Assembly (NCBI RefSeq): GCF_028769735.1
Contig: NC_088171.1
Span: forward strand, 82,574,716 to 82,638,715
Origin: Zonotrichia leucophrys gambelii
Taxonomy: Eukaryota > Chordata > Aves > Passeriformes > Passerellidae
Direction of reading: 5' to 3'
Length of the DNA stretch: 64,000 nucleotides
The notes under the pieces were generated by a model. The model had not been told where the DNA came from and made no database searches. It saw nothing but the letters and a program-made list of their open reading frames with translations. This document shows positions 36,456-48,142 of the stretch, one piece after another. Position numbers and translations under genes: made by a program. Position 1 is the stretch's first letter. Each line of letters opens with the position of its first letter.

Positions 36456-38284
36456 ATGAGAAATGTTCTTTAGAGAATATACTGTACAGTAATGCCTGGG
36501 TTCACATCCAAGCCAGGATGAGGCACCATTCTTGAGTCTACCATGGTCTCATGCCCTGCATGAGACCACCAATATCACCAGGTTTTGGTTTTTTGAATCC
36601 TGCATGTATAACAACTGCCTGGAAAGCTTCAGACCAGCAAAGAAATCTTTGCTTCAGTGAAGAGAAGAAAAACTTTTCCTACACAGCTTTAGACAGGGCT
36701 GTCTGCTGGCCTGTGGTCCTATGAAATAAGTAAGCTGGGAACATCCAGCAAATTCTTTGGATGCTTTGGCATTTGGAGGAGATTTCCGGAAGAAAAGCAT
36801 GGCAGGGGAAGCAGCACGGCAGTCAGCAGCACTTTGGGATGTCATTGATGAGCTTAATGCCATGCTTGGTTTGCTACAGATCTGAAGTACCCCAGTGTAT
36901 GGGTGCATGCCTCTCCAATGTGTTACCTCTGTGATCTTTTGAACAGCCAGTGTCAAAGATGAGCCCTTTTGTCACCTAGGGCTAGACTCACAGGAAGATA
37001 TGTGAGTCCAAAATTGCAAATGGCACCTCCTGGGATTATTTTTTTTCCTTTGATAGATTTTCAATTCTCATTACTTTATAGCAAGAGAGATACTGGGCAT
37101 CTACCCACAGTCCCACCCCATTTTAAAAGCAGTCTTTATACCTCAGAGAAGAGACATGGACTCCCTCTAGATTCTTTCTGCAGCTGTTAGGTCCCAGACT
37201 TTCCGATTTCATTAATTCCTACAGCTCAGTTGTCCCTGAGCAGCTTTGAGAGGAATATTGCTGCTGAGCTGGGGAGACAGTGCAATGCAATGGTTCAAAG
37301 TAGCAGCAAGAGCACTGAACACGATCTCAAAATAACAAGTCATTTATACTAAGTATGGGAATTTTTAAACTTTAATATATTGAAAAGCTTTTGCATATGT
37401 GGAAAACCAGGGTTGCCTAGGCAGAGCAATACTTCTCCTGTCCCAAAATATAAGAGTTTTCGAAAAGTTAGGGGAAAGCATTTTTATTGTTTCTTTGCAA
37501 TGTTAGTAAATGTTTTACTAAAGTGGTAATGGAAACCCCTCAGTGAAACGGACAGTTACTGTTCCAAGTGTGAAGACAAAAACGTGTTTCACATACATCA
37601 GCAGCCAGAACTGAAAGTTTGGGAAAGAGAATAAGAACAGGGCTAGTACAGAGTGATACTGTTCTGTTGAATACTAGGAAATCCACTTGTTATGTGAAAA
37701 CAAACCACCTTTCATTATCCTTCAGTTATAGCATTGTAAATAAAAAAACTGAAGCCAAGTTGTAACTTCAGCAAAAGAAAGAACAGGAAATGCTTTGGAT
37801 GCAGTGGGAAATTCAATCTCCCAAATCTGGTACTTCTATTTTGATAATGCATTTCGTTGTATTTTTTTTTTTAACATTGTATCTGGCTCTGGTCCAGGAT
37901 TCCAAAGCCTGGGCTTCAGTATTACTGGATTCACAGCAATGCAGTGTGTCTGTTTCTGCAGCCTGTCATATCCTTTGTGTAAAGTGAAGGGGCATTTAAA
38001 TCATAGGATCTATCTTTGTGTCTGGCCAAAGCAGATAACACTGCTACTTGTTAGGCACAGGCCAGTTGTCTTCTGCCCAGACTGCTTGTGTAGTCCTTGT
38101 GAATAGATGACAAAGTTTGGCATGGGTGCACTTAAATCTACAGGCAAAATAGGTGCTCTCAAGCTAAATCACTCCTTTGGGGGTCTTCCCAAATCAAAGG
38201 TTGTATCTGCCTTTCTCATTGTAATAACCTTTGATGGATTACTTTTTCTGTATTTGTCTAGTCACTTTTATGAATTATATCTAT
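36456..38284. other. unique non-coding sequence
   Basis: Contains a perfect 11-bp hairpin (36,544-36,568). No exon recognised. Short frames on both strands show no domain features. Confidence 0.5.
36544..36568. repeat. 11-bp perfect hairpin
   Basis: TGGTCTCATGC (36,544-36,554) and GCATGAGACCA (36,558-36,568) pair perfectly around a 3-base loop. It lies about 90 bases beyond the truncated 5' end of the CR1. No function is evident. Confidence 0.88.
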
Positions 38285-38490
38285 ATTTGGGCAAGTATGT
38301 CTTTCTGGGGTAAAGAATTCTATAGTTTAATTTCAGCTTTTGTGGAAGAAGTCCTTTGCTTGCTTCTGACTTGCAGCTTGATAATTTCTTTTGATGTTTA
38401 CTATAGTTCTTCTGGAAAATAAGGAATTATTCCCTATTCACCTTTTTTAGAGCATCATGACATTGTAGACTTTGTTACACTGTCTCATGC
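38285..38490 (-). mobile_element. ancient CR1/L3-like LINE remnant, minus strand
   Basis: 'gaattctatagtttaatttc', 'gaagaagtcctttgcttgct', 'gcttgataatttcttttgat' and 'gtttactatagttcttctgg' follow the old CR1 lineage seen at 29,470. Strongly diverged and non-coding. Confidence 0.65.
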
Positions 38491-39054
38491 AATTATTTCT
38501 TTTCTATATTGAATTATTCTAAATTCACTTAATCAATGTTTGTGTAAAAATTCCTAGATGCATTTTCTTTTTTGTCCTGTGCCCAGCGCTTCTGTAAAAT
38601 AGATCGTGGATGGGAAGCTGTACATATTGAAAACTAGGAAAGCATTTGTCAAAAATTCACCCTGAGTAGGCAGTGTGTTGAGGTCAGTGAGACTAGCATG
38701 GATAAGTTCTAGTTCTCCAGGTCTCGAGGAAACTTTTCTTCCTACAATGCTTTCTTCATTGACTTGAGTAGCTGCAATCAATCAGAACATGTTCTTGACA
38801 GCCCTGCCTTTTCTGCTGCACAGCCCCAAAATCAGCACAACACCTACAGAAAGCAGAGATCACATTACTGAAGTGTAAGGTTGTGACTGAAAAGGGTCTA
38901 ATAGAATTCTTACTAGAAGCTACCAAACCAAGGCTGTGAAGAGAAGAAATGCCAGGACTAAGGCAAACTTTTGTCTACTTGACTGTGGTGCATGCAAGTT
39001 TTAGATTTTTTCTCTTCCAATAGAAACTCCCCCAGAAAATGCATATTGCATTCA
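38491..39054. other. unique non-coding sequence
   Basis: Nothing recognised. Confidence 0.5.
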
Positions 39055-39300
39055 CAGGATGATAGAGATTGGAAGAGACCTCTGCTGGTCTTCCACCAAG
39101 TCTTCTGCTTCAAGCAAGTGCACTACAGAAGCTAAAACAGGTAGCTGACAGCCACATCCAAACAAGGACATCTTTGACATCTTTAATGATGGAAATTTCA
39201 CTATCTCCCCTGGCAAGCTGTTCCACTGCTAAAACAGCTTCACTGTGAAATTTCTTTTCCAGTACCAGACCTGTGATATCTATTTAGCAACTTGTGTGAT
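39055..39300 (-). mobile_element. old CR1 LINE fragment, minus strand
   Basis: 'ggatgatagagattggaaga', 'gacctctgctggtcttccac' and 'ggcaagctgttccactgcta' match a diverged CR1 3' end read antisense. The octamer tail is mostly lost. Confidence 0.78.
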
Positions 39301-41135
39301 AACAGATTTGGAAGTTTACATTTTTTTCAGAGGTTCCTTTTAATTGTCCCAAAGGGTGACTGGAAAGAAAAAACCAGGTTTCCTCTTTTTTTGACTTAAC
39401 CACTGGAAAGGCAGGCCCAAGGAGTGAACTTTACACCTATTCTGATTGAGTGGAGTTATACTGGCTAGAGATCTTAAGTCTTGTTCAGTCTTGCACCTTT
39501 CTGTACCTTTGTCTTTTGGTGTTGTTATCCTCTTCTTACTTAAGGTTCTCCTCTCATCTCCTTTCATCTCTACCTAACTCTTTTTCATTTCATTCTCATT
39601 CCCCCACACCCTTTGGATTTTTCCCAGGTTCAGTCTCCCTGATGAGGCAATTATTCCCAGCCTTCTCTGGAATGTTGGCTCCTGCACATCGGTCTAGCCC
39701 GGTCTGTGCCCAGGGCAGTGTCCGCTCGGGGTTTCTCCCCAGCAGGAGGAGTGCTGCCATCGCAGCGGAGCCCTCACCTCCTCCCACAGCCAGGGGCTGC
39801 TGCTGCCGGGGGCAGGAGCCACAGCTGCATTTCCATTCAGCTCCTCAACTCCAAACTCGCCTCAGGTGGGCTACCGAAAAAATCATGTCTTGGCACTTCA
39901 GGAGAAAAAAATAAGGATTTTCTTCTGAAAAACCAACAAAAAAAAGTGTATAATTCATATTCGTAGGTTTGATTTAACTAGAACTTTCTCAACAAACTGT
40001 TACACTGCCTTCTTGTATTCACATATAATATTTTTGTATTTATTTATGTCCTAATATGATACTTAGACATTTTTTCTTACTTAGATTTTCATTTTGAAAA
40101 CTATCATCTCTCAAAATGGCATAAGGATTTTCCAGAGCAACTAGGGGGCAGGAAATGCATGAACCATACATCAGATACTTTATCTCTACCAAGGTCTTCA
40201 TCGTAGGGAACAGATATGTTCTGCTAAAGCATTAGTTATGACATCTCAATAAAACAAATACTTTGTCTAACAATCTGTGACTGGTTTCTAAGGACCTGCT
40301 GTGTATCAATTTGATATATGAAAATCTGTTGTTAACTCAGTAACATTATTATGCAGCTGACCCTGTGTGTTGAGAAGGAGCAGATCCCTGCTAGAGGATG
40401 CAGGTGTATGGGCTCCTTCCTGCCCATGGGACTGTTTGAGCCAGCCAAAAACTAACAACAGCACGAGATTTCAGAGAACAAATAGTTTGGTGCACCTATG
40501 GAGAACCTAAAGGAAAACTGTTCTGGCTGGAGATACTGGAGACTGGCTCCAGTGCATCTCTGCAGCAGCTTGTTTCACCCACTACCCTCCTAGCCATTGT
40601 TACATGAAGCTTGTTCTGACAGTTTCAACATTTAATTCTCCCTGCCCAGCTTTCCTACATAGTTATGGAAACTCTATTTCTGCCAATTTTCTATTTTCTT
40701 ATATATTTGAAAATCAATAACTGAGTTAAAAGTTCTAGTCAATTTTCACTTCTTATAGTAGCATTTCAGAATAGCTTTCAAAGCTCTGAATTAAAATTTA
40801 TATGTTGATGAAAGAAGTTGATCAAGGAGTGTTGCTTAATTCAGACTGGCAGGATTTTCCCTTTCTTGTTACTTCTGTCTCCCTTTTGGGCCTGAAAACC
40901 TCAGCACAATTTTTATAGCATATTTCAACCTGAAGTGCTACCCAGAGAGCAACAAACATAAAGCTCTTTTTTTTCTGCTGGCACTGAAATTTAATCAGCA
41001 ATATACTAATCAAAATAGAGATACCATAACATAAAGTCTTTAAGTAATTTACAGAAGCAAATGTTCCAAACAGAAGATACTATTAGAGTGTGTGTATCAC
41101 TAAATCATTGTGATTTGCTTGCACTTTGTCTTCAG
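39301..41135. other. unique non-coding sequence with a small CpG-bearing patch
   Basis: At 39,689-39,876 I count nine CpGs in about 190 bases, against a CpG-poor background. A 154-codon plus-strand frame passes through it but starts in T-rich DNA and has no recognised domain. The rest is AT-rich. Confidence 0.45.
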
Positions 41136-41780
41136 AGTCATAGTCATAAAATCATGGAATCATTTAATGGTTTGTGTTAGAAGAGACCTTAAAGAACATC
41201 TAGACCCTGTCTCTCTGCCATGGAAAGGGAAACCTTTCACTAGACCAGGCTGATCAAAGCCCTATCCAGCCTGGCCTTAACCTTCCAGAGAAGGGGCATC
41301 CACAACTTCTCTGGGAAACTGTTCCAGTGCCTCACCACCCTCAGAGTGAAGAATTTCTTTTAATAACCAATCCAAGCCTACTCCCTCTTTTTGTTTGAAG
41401 GTGTTTTTTACTTTGTCCTGTAACTCCATGCCCTTGCAAAAACTCCCTCTTTCTTTCAGGCTCCCTTCAGGTACTGTAAGGCTGTTCTAAGGTCTCCCGG
41501 GAGCCTTCTCTTTTCCAGGCTGAACAGCCCCAACTCTCTCAGCCTGTGCTCATTGGAGAGGTGCTTCAGGCCTCTGATCATCTTTGTGATCTTCCTCTTG
41601 ACTCAATCCAACAGATCCATGTACTTATGCTGGGGTCCCCAGGGCTGGACACACGGCTCCAGGCGGGGTATCCCAAGAGTAGGGGGCTGGAATCACCTCT
41701 GCTGATTATGTTTTTTTTCATGCAGCCCAGGATGTGGCTGTCCACAAACCAAGATGCAGTTGGCATATTTAGCACTACGG
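41136..41780 (-). mobile_element. CR1 LINE fragment (~0.64 kb), minus strand
   Basis: It starts with a tail-like 'tcataaaatcatggaatc'. 'tttgtgttagaagagacctt', 'ccagcctggccttaacctt', 'actgttccagtgcctcacca' and 'ttctcttttccaggctgaac' follow, and remnants of ORF2 end near 'catgcagcccaggatgtgg'. It is 5'-truncated and moderately diverged, with no intact frame. Confidence 0.88.
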
Positions 41781-42174
41781 CATAAGTCCACGTGATAGTA
41801 GATCACTCCTGAGGTGTTTCCTGTAGTGAACCAATTGGCTGGTTTGCTATATAGCCACAGGCTGTAAATCAGCTTTATTAATACCCAACTCTTCTGCCTT
41901 TTTTGGGGAAAGAGCAGCACTGGGCCTCAGGGGCTGCCTGGGACATGAACAGATCAGTGAGGGGTCTTCTGTGCGTCCATATTTTTTGCTTGTGGCTTCC
42001 CTGCAAGCAGCATCTCCAGGTACAACCAAAAAAGAAATCACAGAATTCCGGTTCTGCCAAGAAAAACCCCTCTCAGCAATATAGCTTAATAGGGAAAGCT
42101 GGGAGTTGTTTATGCAAAAGTTTGGGATACAGACCACAGTTCAGTGTGCACACTTCCAGTGGCTCTCTGGCTGC
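41781..42174. other. unassigned sequence between CR1 and an LTR fragment
   Basis: Not recognised. Overlapping frames on both strands (up to 96 codons) show no domain features. It could be an unrecognised transposon, since both neighbours are repeats. Confidence 0.4.
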
Positions 42175-42358
42175 TGTGCTGGATTAATCCTGGCCAGCAG
42201 CAAAACACCACCCAGTCCCTCACCCACTCCTCTCTCCCATGAGGCAGAAAGCAGAAGGAAGGAAGGAAAGAAGACTCATGGATCAAGACACTATCATTTA
42301 ATGACTGAAGTGAAAGCTGCATATATGAACAGAATAAAAAAGAAGAATTAATTCACTA
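42175..42358 (-). mobile_element. 3' fragment of an ERVL-type LTR, minus strand (same family as 15,832)
   Basis: Read antisense, 'tgtgctggattaatcctggc', 'cagcagcaaaacaccaccca', 'gtccctcacccactcctctc', 'gactcatggatcaagacact' and 'aagaattaattcactac' correspond to the last ~185 bases of the LTR at 15,832-16,430. The 5' two-thirds are missing. A short AAGG expansion at 42,255-42,272 interrupts it. Confidence 0.72.
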
Positions 42359-42615
42359 CATTTTTCTTTAATATCCCTAGTGTTGTACCTGGTTCTAACC
42401 AGAAAACTTGAAGAAAATTTCTGTTTTGAAAGGGGTTGGGTTTACAGATACATACATTGATATGTTTAATTTCATCCAAAATTGACAAAGATAGCTGCAA
42501 TATTCATAACTGTTTTCTCAAGTGAATTCTAAGCTTAAGAGATTAATAAGTTCATATGAGAAAAATGTAACAACTTTGTGATTCCTGCCTTGGGTAAAGA
42601 GCTGCTTTTCTCTAC

Positions 42616-42657
42616 TTTCAACATAGAAAGATTTATCTAAAACTTTCTATGTTGAAA
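42616..42657. repeat. 15-bp perfect inverted repeat with 12-base loop
   Basis: TTTCAACATAGAAAG (42,616-42,630) and CTTTCTATGTTGAAA (42,643-42,657) are exact reverse complements. It could form a stem-loop in RNA or a small cruciform in DNA. The stem is short for a canonical miRNA precursor. Confidence 0.92.
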
Positions 42658-45600
42658 ATAATGATTGACTTTGAAATGTTGCAATGCTCAAGGATTTTTG
42701 AATGATAAAATTTTTACTTGTTAATAGGCACAACTGGTGTGTTTCAACTGTAATTAATGTTACGCAAGGGCATCAAGGTTAGTTTTTTTTTTATAATTTC
42801 CTCCATGTCTATTCCAAATTAGATTTTTATACTCAATTAATCAGTACAATGGAATGCTTCCAGATGAGATGAAATATGTACATGCAAATGAAGCAACTTA
42901 AAATCCTAATTATTATCAGAGTTGGCTTTTGCAGCATGTGAATGAATTTCATCTGACTTCTCTGCTCATTAGAAGTTTAAAAAATCGATATTTTTTTTTA
43001 TTATTTTAAAAAGTCACACGACCTTTTAATAGATCTGACAATCTATTGGTTTGCCATGGCTGGTTCACTGTGACAACAATCTAATTAAGTATATTTTGTT
43101 TATGTAAGAATGGATAGAAATGCTATTATAGGGGATGAAAGAGCTAGGTGAGAGGAATGAAATATCAGAAAGCAATTACGAAAATTCACCTGTCTTTGGT
43201 CAGGATTTTAAAAAAGTCCTCTTAAATCTCCATAACTTTCTCCAGTTCTTGAGGTAAGGATAATCCATAAGGTGCTGGATTTCTCTAACATTTTAATCTT
43301 GTTAATCTGTGTTTTTCATTTTCTTTCATGGGTGATTTTATGCTTGAAGATATGATGTCTTATAACAATAGTTTAACAAGTGCAACTCATAATTCTCTCC
43401 AAGAAAGAATTTCCTTTTTGCCTGAGTCATGTTCCAGTTTTTAAAATTTTTTCTGTCTCTCTTTAGTATCATGACTCTTGTAGATATATTTGTGGACAGA
43501 GAGCACTTCCAGGTCTTTGAAATGAAGAAATGAGTTTCCTGGAATGTAGAGAGTGTGGTTCAACCCTCTTCAAACTAGGAAAGCACATAAACCTAATGTT
43601 CCTTCCTCTTAAATGAAAACTGTTAATTACACCAAAATGCCACTTGCAGCATCAAAAGCTAGTTGTGAGTTGAAAACCTTCTGAATATGTAAAGCCTAGG
43701 TCTTGAGTATGCCCAATTTTCTGTGTCCATGGAGACTTGAGCAGAACTGACCTTGGTTTAGAATCCCATCAGGTGCACAAGCCTTCCCCTCTCTCTCCAG
43801 ATCAAGGCATGCTCAGGAGCCCAGGCTTATGTAGCCTGGAATGCTAGTGTTCAAAATTAGGATGATTTGTGCAATTATTCAAATCTCTTTGTCAAATTAA
43901 TTCATCCCGTTTGGACACTTAATCTTCTAGTAATCCACACGGCTCTGACTTGGACCAAGCCAGCTAATTCTTTCCATGGGCAAACATGGGTGTTTTCTGC
44001 CAAGGTCCTTGTTTTACAGTTTAGTCCCAAATTGCCCTCTTCTTTGTTATGCAGTTTTCTAAGATACCCAGTGATGTTTTCTGTTCTCAGAGCCTATGCC
44101 ATGCCCTGATGAACATGCCATGTGCTCGTCACTGGGCTGTGAAACATCAAGTCTGGCACGCTGCAAATTTCACTCCTGTTATGTGTACTGCTGTACTTAT
44201 TAATTGTGATGGCTTAGGACCAGGGCAGAAAATCTCACAGTCCAGAGGGGACAGGAGTCAGGGTATGCATTTGCAAAGGAGTTACTGTCAGCCAGAGCTC
44301 TGCTGAATCATGAGGCTGTGCTGGCAGCCCTGTGAAAAGCCTGCTGGGCAGTTCAGCACTCCCAGCTCCCAGCATGGCACCAAACAATGTTACTTTAAAC
44401 TTAAGAATTTAAAATGGACTATTTGAAGATGCAGAACCACTGAACAGGCAAAAGCTTGCAACTTTGCAACGTCTTCACTTCCAGCAAGCTGCATTAGCCC
44501 TTTTCCAAAATCGTTTCAAATATAAGCATAAATTTGTGAGATTCTATACTATAAAGGCTCAAAGGATTCTTTAGTCCTGGTCAGGACTCTCTACATGATA
44601 CAAAGGACAGATTTGAGAAATTCTATCCCATCTGATCCAAGAACAACATTGTGTACACAGTGAAAATGGCATAAATGTAGACTGAATGTTTGAATTTAGC
44701 TGCAGACAATGAAGGAGGGCGTACACTGCAGGTACACTACACATGTACCTAGCTCTTATTATTTTTCAATATCAAAATGCTAGACATCGTTTAAACTCTT
44801 CAGAGAAAAACCAGGATATTTATCATTACTTATCCTTGTTATCTACAGTATGGATGCTGTGTGCCCATTTGCCTGATTTAATCCAATTTATACAATGCAT
44901 CTGTTCTGTGGCACACACTTCCATTTAGTGCTTACTTTTTTTCTTTTTAGTATTCAGAAAGCCAGTCAGCTCCCTGGAAGGACTCTTTTCTCTACCAACT
45001 GGAAATCATATTTAAGATTTTTCAATTTAATTTTTAAAAAATTTTAAATAGTTTTAAGCATTTCCTTTTTATAGTTCCAAGTTTTTTCAGTTTCTTTATC
45101 ACTTAACAGTCATGACATAAAATATATTTGAAATATGGTATTAACATGATATTTCACATTTAACCAAAGGCTTTAATTTTGAAATAATTGTATTTATCAC
45201 CTCAACTGTGGGCTCAAATATTTCAAATGTGAAAGAACACCAAGGTCTAATCAAATGTTTTGAAGAAGTTAAATTGTGAACAAATCATATCAGAGTTACA
45301 TGCAACTGTCTCAGAGGATGCTCCCATTATTATACACATTTTCATAAGACTATTAGGTCATTTTAGTAACTGAATTCCCATAGTGATTTAAGATAGTTTC
45401 TTCTGTCATTCCTCGTAGTTAATTTAATCTATCAGGTTCCAAATTGTCTAGAATAGGAAAGAATCCAAAATATATGCTAAGCTATTTGTAACTAACTCAA
45501 TTTCTATATTAATAAATCCCTCAGGTGTCAGTGCAATTACAAACAATCTGTGAAGATGTTCTTCCACAAGGGATAAATATTTTCCAGAAAGATCATGAGA

Positions 45601-45735
45601 ATATTTTAGTTTAAAGATTTAAAGATTTTTTTTTTTGCCTAATACTTCACCATGGGCAAGTCACCTATCAGAAAGTGATCAAGCTCACTTGATCAGGAAT
45701 GCATAACTTGTCCTTCAATGCCTCATTACAGACTA

Positions 45736-45925
45736 TAAATACATTTTTAGTATTACATAAATATATGTATGTATACCATATATTATATTTATATATATAT
45801 AATCTATTTTTATTATATATATTATATATATATGTATGTAATATACATAATACATTTTATATATATTATATTACCATATATGTATACCATATATTAGTAT
45901 ACCATAAATACATTTTTAATACATT
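45736..45925. repeat. AT-rich palindromic microsatellite flanked by a direct repeat
   Basis: A tract of TA and TATG/CATA units contains several internal palindromes. It is bracketed by ATAAATACATTTTTAGTATT on the left and ATAAATACATTTTTAATACA on the right. It is cruciform-prone and probably length-variable. Confidence 0.85.
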
Positions 45926-47786
45926 ACAGCTGTGATGCTCAACATATGAGCTTAAATCTCTCTGGGTGCCTAAGGTTATGAACTAAATGTGGGTACATGA
46001 ACAGCCAGGTACTGCCTCCCAGATGATGTGCAGTGACTTTGCTGAACTGTAGGAACTTGTTTTTACATAATTCTACTCTGGGTTGCATTGCCTCATATTA
46101 CAAGAGTGTTTGCCATTTCAGTATCCATATGAGGCTTTCACAGGTGTGTTTTCTTCCTTCTGCTGCCTGTGGAGATCTCTCCTTACACCTTGGTGATCAC
46201 TGAGTCCAGGTGATACATATGTACACAGATACTACACTTTATTCTTTTTTTGGCTTTTACTTTCCTGTAGAAAGGACTACTTCCCAGTAGTTCCTGTAAA
46301 CCCTTGCTGAAACTGCAAAGCATCTGTGCTCCCCTATGATCCGTGACATCTCATCTCAGAAAGGTCAGCTTTGAAGCAAGCCTTTCACCTTGCTCTGAAA
46401 TTGACTCTTCAACAATATGATAAAAATAGATTTTTCAAAAAGAGGTTTTGTCCTCAGCCTCTACTCTTTTCTTTCCACCAAGAAAAACCCTTCCAGAGGC
46501 CTACCAAGGGCTATAATACTCTGCTGTTTGCCATGATTTCATTTGGAAAATGTACAACTACGCTGTGTAGTCAGGAAAGTAAGGAATTTTACTAATTTTG
46601 GAGGCAGATATTGAAAGGTGTTCTGCTAGAGATGGTGCTGGATGAGCTTAGCAATTGTAATTACTTCATAATTAACACTGTTGATATTTTAGATTGGTAT
46701 ATTAGTCATTATTTTATGAGAGGAAAGGCCCAGCTGCATCCCTGAGATAGCATCTCAGACTGCTTCTCAAAAAGAGCTTTCAGAATTGAATGGGTATTGC
46801 CACAGATTCCCATGGTTCTTCCTCAAAAAGCAAAGGAATTAATGAAGTGGTATTTTAGCAATTAAGTGGACTGCAGATGACAAAAATTGGAAGATTTTTT
46901 CTAGCATTAGAACTAGCAAGGTACATAGTACAAAATTTAGCATGGCAAATGTTTTATCTGAGGAATCTGAGAAAGCAGATTTTACAGGAAGATGATCTCA
47001 GAAAGGAGGCTAAAAGTTAGCTTTGCTCTTCATCCATATGAAAAGTCCAGGAAGTTTTCAGACTTTCCTCTAAGAAAAAGCTAGTTTGCAAATATAATTA
47101 ATTCAATACATGGGTGGTGATGATCCACAGAGATGAGTGCACAAATCAATAGAAAAGTTTTAAGGGAAATGGTTCAATACTTAGGGAAACCATGAAAAAT
47201 TAATGAAAAAAATTCATTCATTTTCTTCCTTATTACCATTTAGATGAGCTCAAAGCGAGCAGTTAGCACAATAAAATATGATTACTTTTTAAACTATTCA
47301 AAAAGATCTGAATAAAAGGCAGTGTCTAAGTATCACATCTCAAAGTATTTAGAATGCAATTTTTACTGTGAACTCATTAAATATTATGTCTGAATAACAG
47401 ATATTTTAATGATGAGAAAAGATTATAAACCTGCTAAAGATTAATTTCCACTTTGGGTGAATGAGAAGTCTTATATTTGACTTGTGCAGCAGTAGCAATG
47501 TCAGAACTCAAGTTTTCATCAAACTATCACAACACGTGACACAGAGATTAAAACTCCTTTTGTTTGATTGCATACAATTCTGAGGTTATTTTAGATTTCA
47601 TTTCTTTAAAAACAATACATTTTCAGGTCTTACAATTACGTCAGAAAATATTGAAAATATTGTCTAAAATCAAAGAGCAAATAACAGAGAGAGAAAAGCT
47701 AAAACCTATATAACATGGGAGAGCTCTTCCCTTATTATGGCACACTTCACATTATCATAACAGCAGATGTTATGATAATACCATAC

Positions 47787-48142
47787 TTGTGAGGCCACTC
47801 TCAATTCTCTTTGAAAGGCTGTAATGATCAAAGAAGCTTCTTGAGATGCCAAGACAGCAAACGTCACTCTAGTCACCCAGAAGGCAACAAGAAGGGCCCA
47901 GGGAGATACAGATCTGTCAGTCCCACCAAGAAAGTGATGGAGCAGCTCATTCAAGAAAACATTTCCAGAGAGATGAAAAAGAAGAAGGTGATTGGGAGCA
48001 CTCAGCATGGATTTATGAGGGGAAAGTCATGCTTAATCAACCTTTTCCAATGAGATGTCAAGTTTAGTGAGTGTGGGGAGATCAGTGAATGCTGTCTACC
48101 TTGCCTTTAGCAAAGCTTTCAGCACTGCCTCCCATAGTGCCC
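47787..48142 (+). mobile_element. CR1 LINE, plus strand, left part (RT-coding), interrupted by an LTR
   Basis: From 'tgaggccactctcaattctc' onward it follows CR1 ORF2 in sense orientation. The frame at 47,811-48,053 contains 'KVMEQLIQENIS', then 'STQHGFMRGKSCL', typical of the N-terminal RT region. 'taccttgcctttagcaaagc' (the 'D/AFSKAF' motif) and 'gcctcccatag' follow, then the sequence breaks at the LTR. It carries a deletion near 48,050 and is not functional. The element resumes at about 49,216. Confidence 0.88.

Larger units (their letters stand above)
42359..47786. other. unique, strongly AT-rich non-coding sequence
   Basis: 5.4 kb without a recognised transposon or exon. Notable contents are a perfect 15-bp inverted repeat (42,616-42,657), an octamer ATGCAAAT near 42,884 among several TAATTA-type motifs, and an AT palindromic tract (45,736-45,925). 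Confidence 0.5.

Noticed and set aside
39450..39914. 154-codon plus-strand frame through a CpG-bearing patch
   Set aside because: Begins in T/C-rich DNA, changes composition midway, and shows no domain or splice-like structure. The CpG patch itself is kept as a finding.
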